NCBI GenBank assembly: GCA_030731855.1
Contig: JANQTG010000176.1
Location: 1 to 39,305 of the forward strand
Direction: 5' to 3'
Source: Cellulophaga sp.
GTDB lineage: Bacteria; Bacteroidota; Bacteroidia; Flavobacteriales; Flavobacteriaceae
Length of the DNA stretch: 39,305 nucleotides
Made by a program: the position numbers and the translations under genes. Of the stretch, positions 32,004 through 39,305 are shown in pieces. Numbering within the stretch: position 1 is the first letter of the stretch; each line of letters begins with the position of its first letter. Under the pieces are notes generated by a model that saw only the letters and a list, made by a program, of their open reading frames with translations, was not told the DNA's origin and ran no database searches.

Positions 32004-33210
32004 GTAGTAAATATGTTTTTAACCCTTCTTGTAATATGTAAATAGCTCTTTTTAAGCTTTCTTTTTCAAGAACATACGCAATTCTAATTTGGTTTTTACC
32101 TAAGCCTTTAGTAGCATAAAATCCGGCAGCAGGGGCAACCATAACCGTTTCATTATTAATGCTAAAATCTTCTAAAAGCCACTGTGCAAAGGTATCAGAA
32201 TTTTTAATGGGTAATTCAACAATACAATAAAAAGCTGCTTGCGGATGTACCACTTTTACGCCGGGTATTTTTTGTAATTCGCTAACAATAAGATTTCTTC
32301 TGCTAGAATATTCTTCAATAACTTCTTCAAAATAGCTTTGTGGCGTATCTAAAGCCGCTTCACTAGCAATTTGCGCGTACGATGGTGGCGATAATCGGGC
32401 TTGCATAAATTTAAGCACGGTATCATTTAAACCTTTATTTTTTGAAACGATGCAGCCAATTCTAGCGCCACACATGCTGTACCTTTTTGAAACAGAATCT
32501 ATAACAATAGCATGTTGCTCTAAGTTTTCAACTTCTAGAACCGAAAAATGTTTTTTTCCGTCATACACAAACTCTCTATACACTTCGTCTACAATAAAAA
32601 ATAAATCGTGCTTTTTTACGAGGTCGGCCAGTTGGCAAATTTCTTCTTTCCTATAAAGGTATCCTGTCGGATTGTTCGGATTACAAATGAGAATTGCCTT
32701 TGTTTTCGGGGTAATGGCTTTTTCAAAATCGGCGATACTGGGTAAGGCAAAACCCGTTTCGATATAAGAGGGAATAGGAACTATTTTTGCGCCAAAAGCT
32801 ATTGAAAAACTATTGTAATTCGCATAAAACGGTTCTGGAACTATAATTTCTTCGTCATTATCAGCAACGCTCCCAATAACAAACGATAATGCTTCTGATG
32901 CCCCAGTGGTCACTAAAATATTATTTTCTGCTACTTTGATGTTATGACTATGGTAATACGCCGCTAATTTATGGCGGTAGCTATCAAAACCTTCGGTTTT
33001 ACTGTAGCTTAAAATTTCAATCGTATTGTTTTTAACCGCATCGAGTGCGTTTTTGGGTGTTTTAATATCTGGCTGACCGATATTAAGGTGAATTACGTTT
33101 ATACCTCTTTTTTTTGCGGCCTCAGCGAAAGGGGCTAATTTTCGAATTGGAGAGGCAGGCATGGACAAGCCTTTTTTAGATATCGCTGGCATAAACTTAA
33201 ATTTTTGCAA
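31993..33210 (-). CDS. PLP-dependent class I/II aminotransferase
   Basis: HLNIGQPDIKTP; LICNPNNPTGYLYRKEEI; DEVYREFVYDGK; SVSKRYSMCGARIG (PLP lysine). Confidence 0.94.
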   Translation of the reverse strand: MQKFKFMPAISKKGLSMPASPIRKLAPFAEAAKKRGINVIHLNIGQPDIKTPKNALDAVKNNTIEILSYSKTEGFDSYRHKLAAYYHSHNIKVAENNILVTTGASEALSFVIGSVADNDEEIIVPEPFYANYNSFSIAFGAKIVPIPSYIETGFALPSIADFEKAITPKTKAILICNPNNPTGYLYRKEEICQLADLVKKHDLFFIVDEVYREFVYDGKKHFSVLEVENLEQHAIVIDSVSKRYSMCGARIGCIVSKNKGLNDTVLKFMQARLSPPSYAQIASEAALDTPQSYFEEVIEEYSSRRNLIVSELQKIPGVKVVHPQAAFYCIVELPIKNSDTFAQWLLEDFSINNETVMVAPAAGFYATKGLGKNQIRIAYVLEKESLKRAIYILQEGLKTYLLHEN

Positions 33211-33374
33211 ATGTGCAGAATCATTCTAAACTAAACAATACGGAGAATGCTTATTTTTTTAAATTTCTGATTTTTATGAAACAATTATTTTTTTGATGAT
33301 TTTACTTCTAATAAGCTAGTATTAAATCGGGTTTTTTGACTAAAGTATAAACATCAATCCTCTACTTTTTAAGG

Positions 33375-33411
33375 CAAAAAAAAAGCCCTAACGTTGCGGT
33401 TAGAGCTTAAA
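33375..33411 (-). terminator. Terminator after the DUF1573 gene
   Basis: Minus strand AAGCTCTAACCGCAACGTTAGGGCTTTTTTTTT. Confidence 0.75.
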
Positions 33412-33426
33412 TTTTTGATGGTTTTA

Positions 33427-33819
33427 TTACTGAACTACAGTACCTTCTTTTACATCTCCTTTAATTTTTAAAACCACTGTTGGTGTGTCTGCATTAGAAA
33501 TAACGGTAATTGCTTTTCTAATAGGGCCCACTCTGTTGGTGTCGTATCTTACCTGAATTTCACCTGTTTTACCGGGTAAAATTGGTCCTTCTGGACTTTT
33601 TGGGATCGTACAACCACAGCTAGAATTTACTTTGCTAATAATTAAAGGTGCTTGTCCTGTATTTGTAAACTGAAATACACGAAGTCCGTCTGAACCCTTT
33701 TCGATATCACCATAATCTACAGTGTCCGATTTGAATTCGATTTTTGCTGATTTTTCTTGCGCATTTAGGCTGATTGCCAATAATCCAACAAATAAAACTA
33801 GTACTATTTTTTTCATCAT
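33427..33819 (-). CDS. DUF1573 domain secreted protein
   Basis: Signal peptide; DYGDIEKGSDGLRVFQFTNTGQAPLIISKVNSSCGCTIPKSPEGPILPGKTGEIQVRYD. Confidence 0.93.
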   Translation of the reverse strand: MMKKIVLVLFVGLLAISLNAQEKSAKIEFKSDTVDYGDIEKGSDGLRVFQFTNTGQAPLIISKVNSSCGCTIPKSPEGPILPGKTGEIQVRYDTNRVGPIRKAITVISNADTPTVVLKIKGDVKEGTVVQ

Positions 33820-33839
33820 TTTGAGTTTTGGGTAAGATT

Positions 33840-33869
33840 CAAATTTAAAGTTTTTAACTTGAATCTCAA
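33840..33869 (-). promoter_or_regulatory. Promoter TTG-N19... minus-strand TTTTG/TAAATTTG for the DUF1573 gene
   Basis: Minus strand TTG at 33869-33867, TAAATTTG at 33847-33840. Confidence 0.6.
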
Positions 33870-33874
33870 AATTC

Positions 33875-33905
33875 TTTTGTTATCTAATAACGTTACTTAT
33901 TTTTG
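33875..33905 (+). promoter_or_regulatory. Promoter TTTTG-N18-TATTTTTG for valS
   Basis: TTTTG 33875-33879, TATTTTTG 33898-33905. Confidence 0.55.
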
Positions 33906-34006
33906 TTTCGTATTTCTGAGGTATTTAAAATGGCTTTTTTAACCTTTACCAAAACAAATTACCTCAAGAAGATACAATCTAATTAGCACAAAAATTATAC
34001 CAAAAC

Positions 34007-36670
34007 ATGGAAATAGCTTCAATATATGAACCTCAGAAAGTAGAAAAACACTGGTACGACTACTGGATGCGCAATGGGTACTTTAATTCTACACCCGATG
34101 AACGAGAGCCTTACACTATCGTAATTCCGCCACCAAATGTTACTGGAGTTTTGCATATGGGGCATATGTTGAACAATACTATTCAAGATGTTTTAATTCG
34201 TAAAGCCCGTTTAATGGGCAAAAACGCTTGTTGGGTGCCAGGTACTGACCATGCTTCGATTGCTACAGAAGCTAAAGTGGTGGCAAAATTAAAGGAAAAG
34301 GGTATCGATAAAGCCGATTTAACCCGCGAAGAGTTCTTAAAGCACGCTTGGGATTGGACCCACGAATATGGAGGTGTTATTTTAGAGCAGTTAAAAAAAT
34401 TAGGCTGTTCTTGCGATTGGGACAGAACTAAATTTACTTTAGATGACAATATGTCTGCTTCTGTAATTAAAGTTTTTGTCGATTTATACGAAAAAGGACT
34501 GATTTATCGCGGCTTTAGAATGGTCAATTGGGATCCAGAAGCCCTAACGACATTGTCTGATGAAGAGGTAATTTATGAAGAAAAACAAGGGAATTTGTAT
34601 TATATCAATTACAAAGTGGTTGATGCAGATGGAAAAATACCCTCTTTGGGGACTGGGGAGCTTATCATAGCTACCACCAGACCCGAAACTATTTTAGGCG
34701 ATACTGCAATTTGTATCAACCCCAATGATGAGCGCTATGCACATTTACGAGGAAAAAAGGCCATTGTTCCTATTAGCGGTCGTGTAATTCCGATTATTGA
34801 AGACGAGTATGTTGATATCGAATTTGGTACAGGATGTTTAAAGGTAACGCCTGCACACGATATTAATGATAAAGCACTGGGCGAAAAACATCAATTAGAA
34901 GTAATTGATATTTTGAATCCGAATGCGACTTTAAACCACCATGGTTTGCATTACGAGGGTAAAGATAGGTTTGTAGTGCGAAAAGAGATTGCAAAAGAAT
35001 TAGAAGAAAAAGGATTTTTGGTGAAGACGGAAGTCCATTTGAATAAAGTAGGCACTTCGGAACGCACAAAAGCCGTGATTGAACCTCGTTTATCAGATCA
35101 GTGGTTTTTGAAAATGGAAGATTTGGCCCAACCAGCAATAAAAGCCGTTTTAGAAACCGAAGAGGTAAAGCTATTTCCTAAAAAGTTTGATAATACCTAC
35201 CGTCATTGGATGGAAAATATTCGCGATTGGAATATTTCGCGCCAATTATGGTGGGGACAACAAATTCCCGCTTATTACTACGGTGAAGGAGCAGAAGATT
35301 TTGTAGTGGCAGAAACGAAAGAAGAAGCATTACAAAAAGCAATTGCAAAAACTGATAATAAATCGCTTTTGGCAACCGACTTAAAACAAGATGAAGATGC
35401 GCTCGATACTTGGTTTTCTTCTTGGATATGGCCAATTAGTGTTTTTAATGGCATTTTAGAACCAGAAAATAAAGAAATTGAATACTATTACCCTACGAAC
35501 GATTTGGTTACAGGGCCCGATATTTTATTTTTCTGGGTGGCTCGTATGGTGATTTCTGGTTATGAATTTAGAGATAAACCACCTTTTGAAAATGTATATT
35601 TAACTGGATTAGTGCGCGATAAGCAAGGCAGAAAAATGTCTAAATCTTTAGGAAATTCTCCTGATGCTTTAGGGTTAATTGAAGAATATGGCGCCGACGG
35701 TGTTCGTGTGGGCTTGTTATTAAGTGCCCCTGCCGGTAACGATTTAATGTTCGATGAAGCTTTATGCCAACAAGGCAAAAATTTCGCGAATAAAATATGG
35801 AATGGTTTCCGATTGGTAAAGGGTTGGGAAGTAGCAGATTTACCACAACCAGCAGCAGCGAAATTAGGTTTGGAATGGTACCAAGCTAAATTTAATCAGA
35901 CGCTTTTAGAAATTGAAGATCACTTTAGCAAATACCGTATTTCTGATGCGCTTATGTCTATTTACAAATTAGTTTGGGACGATTATAGTTCTTCGCTACT
36001 CGAAATTGTAAAACCAGCCTATCAGCAACCTATCGATAAAACTACGTTTGATGCTATTATCGCTATTTTCGAAGATAACTTAAAATTATTGCACCCATTT
36101 ATGCCATTCTTGACGGAAGAAATCTGGCAACATATTAAAAAGCGTACTCCAAAAGAAGCTTTAGTGGTAGCAACATGGCCAGAAAATAAGCAAACCAACG
36201 AAACTTTAATTTCAGGGTTCGATTTTGCTGCTGAGGTAATTTCTGGAATAAGAACCATTAGAAAGCAAAAAAATATCCCAATGAAAGAGTATTTAACGCT
36301 TTCGGTTTTAAATGAAGGGAATATTTCTCAAACTTGGGATGAAGTTATCAAAAAACTGACCAATGTTTCTGATATTTCTTATGTAACCGCAGCCGTTGAC
36401 GGTGCTTTATCATTCAGAGTTAAAAGCAACGAATATTTCATTCCGATTGCAGGCGCTATTGATGTGGAAGCAGAAATAAAGAAAATAGAAGAAGAACTAA
36501 AATACACCAAAGGGTTTTTAATTTCCGTTCAAAAAAAGCTATCTAATGAACGTTTTGTGAGCAATGCACCCGAACAAGTTATAGCCATAGAACACCAAAA
36601 ACAAGCCGATGCCGAAGCTAAGATTGAAACTTTAGAAAAGAGTTTGATTTCTTTAGAGAGCAGTTTGTAG
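34007..36670 (+). CDS. valS: Valyl-tRNA synthetase
   Basis: [21 protein letters not shown] (HIGH-type), [30 protein letters not shown] (KMSKS), C-terminal coiled coil. Confidence 0.98.
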   Translation: MEIASIYEPQKVEKHWYDYWMRNGYFNSTPDEREPYTIVIPPPNVTGVLHMGHMLNNTIQDVLIRKARLMGKNACWVPGTDHASIATEAKVVAKLKEKGIDKADLTREEFLKHAWDWTHEYGGVILEQLKKLGCSCDWDRTKFTLDDNMSASVIKVFVDLYEKGLIYRGFRMVNWDPEALTTLSDEEVIYEEKQGNLYYINYKVVDADGKIPSLGTGELIIATTRPETILGDTAICINPNDERYAHLRGKKAIVPISGRVIPIIEDEYVDIEFGTGCLKVTPAHDINDKALGEKHQLEVIDILNPNATLNHHGLHYEGKDRFVVRKEIAKELEEKGFLVKTEVHLNKVGTSERTKAVIEPRLSDQWFLKMEDLAQPAIKAVLETEEVKLFPKKFDNTYRHWMENIRDWNISRQLWWGQQIPAYYYGEGAEDFVVAETKEEALQKAIAKTDNKSLLATDLKQDEDALDTWFSSWIWPISVFNGILEPENKEIEYYYPTNDLVTGPDILFFWVARMVISGYEFRDKPPFENVYLTGLVRDKQGRKMSKSLGNSPDALGLIEEYGADGVRVGLLLSAPAGNDLMFDEALCQQGKNFANKIWNGFRLVKGWEVADLPQPAAAKLGLEWYQAKFNQTLLEIEDHFSKYRISDALMSIYKLVWDDYSSSLLEIVKPAYQQPIDKTTFDAIIAIFEDNLKLLHPFMPFLTEEIWQHIKKRTPKEALVVATWPENKQTNETLISGFDFAAEVISGIRTIRKQKNIPMKEYLTLSVLNEGNISQTWDEVIKKLTNVSDISYVTAAVDGALSFRVKSNEYFIPIAGAIDVEAEIKKIEEELKYTKGFLISVQKKLSNERFVSNAPEQVIAIEHQKQADAEAKIETLEKSLISLESSL

Positions 36671-36694
36671 AAGATACTAAAAGAAGTCAAATGT

Positions 36695-36771
36695 CGAATG
36701 TCCAAAGAATTTGAAAATTTATTGATTTGAAAATTTGAAGGTATTTTTTTAAATTCCATCTAACCATCTAA
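36695..36771. repeat. Cluster of short direct repeats between valS and the FAH gene
   Basis: ATTTGAAAATTT at 36709-36720 and 36725-36736; CCATCTAA at 36756-36763 and 36764-36771; CAAATGT/CGAATGT near 36698. Confidence 0.6.
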
Positions 36772-36786
36772 TAAATTAAATAAAAC

Positions 36787-37398
36787 ATGAAAATAATAGC
36801 CATCGGTAAAAATTACGTAAACGATTTAAGTGAAATGCCTTCTGAAAAGGTAATTCCAATTATATTCACAAAACCAGACAGTACTCTTTTAGAACACAAT
36901 GAAGATTTGGTATTACCTGCCTTTTCTAATAATGTTTGGTTTGAAGCTGAATTAGCCTTCAGAATAGGTAAAACTTGTAAAAATGCTACTTTGCAAAATG
37001 CCTTAGCGTTTGTAGATGCCGTAACTTTATCTAACGATTTAACTGCGAAAGATGTTATGGAAAAGAGCAGAGAAACCAAGGGACCTTGGGCTTTGGCTAA
37101 AGGTTTTGATGGTGCTACACCTATTGCGCCTTTTTATCCAATAGCTGATTTCCCCAATGTGGAGAACATCAACTTCACTTTTGAAGTAAATGGTGTTGAG
37201 GTTCAAAAAGGGAATAGTGGCTATATGATTACAAAATTGCCAGAACTAATTGTCTATGTTTCTCAGATCATGACTTTAAATGTAGGCGATATTCTGCTGA
37301 CCGGTACTCCTGCTTTAGGCCCTGGAAAAGTAAATTCTGGCGATATCATGACTGGTTACTTAGAAGGTAAAAGAGTTTTAGAGACTAAGGTGATGTAA
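36787..37398 (+). CDS. Fumarylacetoacetate hydrolase-family protein
   Basis: IAIGKNYVNDLSE; IIFTKPDSTLL; EAELAFRIGK; FDGATPIAPF; GDILLTGTPALGPGKVNSGD. Confidence 0.93.
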   Translation: MKIIAIGKNYVNDLSEMPSEKVIPIIFTKPDSTLLEHNEDLVLPAFSNNVWFEAELAFRIGKTCKNATLQNALAFVDAVTLSNDLTAKDVMEKSRETKGPWALAKGFDGATPIAPFYPIADFPNVENINFTFEVNGVEVQKGNSGYMITKLPELIVYVSQIMTLNVGDILLTGTPALGPGKVNSGDIMTGYLEGKRVLETKVM

Positions 37399-37415
37399 AT
37401 TTTTGGTAAATGATG

Positions 37416-37456
37416 AAAAAAACCTTTCTAATTTGTAGTAAACTAGAAAGGTTTTT
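37416..37456. terminator. Bidirectional terminator between convergent genes
   Basis: AAAAAACCTTTCTA ... TAGAAAGGTTTTT. Confidence 0.8.
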
Positions 37457-37460
37457 ATGT

Positions 37461-38141
37461 TTAAAAGTAAAAAGACATCCCAAAAAGAAAATCAGACGGA
37501 TTTATCGAGAAATTAAAAGAATCTTCAGTACTACTACTTTCATTAAAAGTGTTGTCTTCATTTCTGCTTTCAAAATCTTGTTTAGAATTAGTATAACTTA
37601 AACCACCTAAGCTTGCCTCTAGAGCCATTCTTTTGGAGATGAAGTAAGTTATTCCAGGTCTAATTCCGATTTCAAATGTATTCACTGTAAAGGTAGAAGC
37701 ATTTATAGAATTAAATTCTAATTCTGATTTCGATGTGTTATAACCAACTTCGCCTTGAACGAATAAAAGTAGGTTTTTATTGATTGATTTGTAGCCTCTA
37801 ATATAGGGTAGAAAACCAAAGGTAGCTCTAATATTGTCTTGTTCTGAAACCGGCTGTGTTTGATTCAAATTATTAGTATTTGACTGCGTATAGTCGAAAG
37901 CTATACCTATTTCTATATTATTACCAACAAAATAGCCAACTCTAGGTTGTATTCTAAAAAATGTATTCTTGGTTACATTTTGATTTATTTCGTTTGAAAA
38001 GTCTTGACTAGAGGTTCCAATATTTAAATTTCCTCCTAGATTTATGGTGCCTTTCTTTATGATAAATTTTTCATCGTTGTCGCCTTGACCGAATGAATAC
38101 ATACCCACTATTAGAGCCGTAAATACTATAATTTTTTTCAT
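37461..38141 (-). CDS. Outer-membrane beta-barrel protein
   Basis: Signal peptide; alternating amphipathic strands; ends in aromatic SDFLFGMSFYF. Confidence 0.85.
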   Translation of the reverse strand: MKKIIVFTALIVGMYSFGQGDNDEKFIIKKGTINLGGNLNIGTSSQDFSNEINQNVTKNTFFRIQPRVGYFVGNNIEIGIAFDYTQSNTNNLNQTQPVSEQDNIRATFGFLPYIRGYKSINKNLLLFVQGEVGYNTSKSELEFNSINASTFTVNTFEIGIRPGITYFISKRMALEASLGGLSYTNSKQDFESRNEDNTFNESSSTEDSFNFSINPSDFLFGMSFYF

Positions 38142-38308
38142 GTTATATTTTTTAGTTGTGGTATCAAATATCTCACAAAATTCAATATCATTTAAAACAA
38201 ATAAGTTAAATTTTTGGATGAAATATTTTTTAATAGGGAACTAATTTTCTGTAAAAATTCTAAAATAGTATCTTGCCTTTTAAGCTATTTTTTAAATGAT
38301 TTAAACTG

Positions 38309-38316
38309 TACATTTG
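38309..38316 (+). promoter_or_regulatory. -7-like element TACATTTG upstream of the SDR gene
   Basis: TAnnTTTG 30 nt before ATG 38347; no clear -33. Confidence 0.4.
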
Positions 38317-38346
38317 CATCGTTTTATCAAATTAGAAAAGAATACC

Positions 38347-39305
38347 ATGAATTCTGACGCATCAAAGGAAATAGGGGAGCGCACTAATGAAAAAATTAGT
38401 CAAGAAGAAATTGAAAAATGCATCAGTACATTAGAAAAATTAGTTGGCGCTTCTCACATCGTATTAGAGCTTCCAGAAGAAAAACGAGTGTCATTACTAA
38501 AAGCAGCGGGTAGGTTATCAAGACCTGATCGTGATGCGTTTAAGCAGTCTAAAAAAGATGCTGAAAAAATTGCGAAGCGTAAAATGATTGAGCGCGATAA
38601 GCATGCACGTAAAGAAACTGGTATTAGAAGTGCTCGCGAAGCAGTAGTTTTTAAAGCTCCTATTTTATTAGAGGCGCCTAAATTAAAGAGTTTAGAGGAG
38701 CAAGAACTAGAGTCGCCCAGAAACTGTTACGTTTGTAAGACCGTTTATACCAAATTGCATCATTTTTATGACACCATGTGCCAAGATTGTGGCGATTTTA
38801 ATTATGCCAAGCGTTTTCAAACTGCCGATTTAGACGGTCAAGTAGCTATAGTGACAGGTTCTCGTTTAAAAATCGGCTATCATATTACCTTAATTTTATT
38901 ACGTTCAGGAGCAACCGTTGTGGCAACTACACGTTTTCCTGTCGATGCTGCTTTACGATTTTCACAAGAAGATGATTTCTCAAAATGGGGACATCGACTT
39001 AAAATTCACGGCTTAGATTTGCGCCATATTCCGAGTGTAGAAATCTTTTGTAATTTCATAGAACAGCAGTATAGTCGCTTAGATATTTTAATTAATAATG
39101 CGGCACAAACCGTACGAAGGCCAGCAGGTTTTTATCAACATTTAATGAAAAATGAAGATATGTTGGTGGCAGATATGCCAAAAGCGGCACAGCAAGTATT
39201 AGCAGATCATTTGTATTGTTTAAACGAATTAAACACGCTAGGTAAAAATACCTCAAGTCAACAAAATAATACCTTAGCGATTAACTGGCATGCTCCTGAA
39301 CCTGG
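38347..39305 (+). CDS. Short-chain dehydrogenase/reductase with N-terminal Cys-module extension (runs off the window end)
   Basis: Translation from ATG 38347 contains NCYVCKTVY...MCQDCGDFNYAKRF, then VAIVTGSRLKIGYHITLILLRSGATVVATTRFP and LDILINNAAQTVRRP. Confidence 0.85.
   Translation, partial: MNSDASKEIGERTNEKISQEEIEKCISTLEKLVGASHIVLELPEEKRVSLLKAAGRLSRPDRDAFKQSKKDAEKIAKRKMIERDKHARKETGIRSAREAVVFKAPILLEAPKLKSLEEQELESPRNCYVCKTVYTKLHHFYDTMCQDCGDFNYAKRFQTADLDGQVAIVTGSRLKIGYHITLILLRSGATVVATTRFPVDAALRFSQEDDFSKWGHRLKIHGLDLRHIPSVEIFCNFIEQQYSRLDILINNAAQTVRRPAGFYQHLMKNEDMLVADMPKAAQQVLADHLYCLNELNTLGKNTSSQQNNTLAINWHAPEP

Noticed and set aside
34183-36759. Multiple minus-strand ORFs inside valS
   Set aside because: Shadow ORFs of a confident synthetase gene; no signal or domain.

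Overview
This 39.3-kb AT-rich window looks like an ordinary chromosomal segment of a marine-type Flavobacteriaceae (Bacteroidetes). I judge this from protein style and from several Bacteroidetes-type promoters (TTG-N16-19-TAnnTTTG). I see no phage, transposase, CRISPR array or rRNA. Main blocks: (1) a DUF2339/DUF3999 membrane pair, a class-A beta-lactamase-like lipoprotein and a small conserved-type ORF; (2) two parvulin/SurA-type chaperones plus a MoxR ATPase; (3) aconitase, followed by a structured 3' region and terminator; (4) tandem TlpA-like thioredoxins, one lacking the first Cys of CxxC; (5) a carotenoid cluster: crtA-like (+), then an opposite-strand carH-like/crtI/crtB/crtZ/crtD-like/cruF-like operon; (6) tRNA-Leu(GAG); (7) a compact xylose operon (GntR-type regulator, xylB, xylA); (8) a Tat-type glycosylasparaginase; (9) a GAPDH paralog coupled to a TPR hybrid histidine kinase; (10) lipA, two ECF sigma factors, one anti-sigma factor and a small Cys-containing membrane protein; (11) murB, an aminotransferase, DUF1573, valS, a FAH-family protein, an outer-membrane beta-barrel, and a partial SDR with an N-terminal CxxC...CxxC module. 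The strongest lead is the carotenoid operon led by a MerR/B12-binding regulator that carries the W-x9-EH motif of CarH photoreceptors, with a CrtA-like ketolase gene overlapping the operon end tail-to-tail. No wholly new system is evident.
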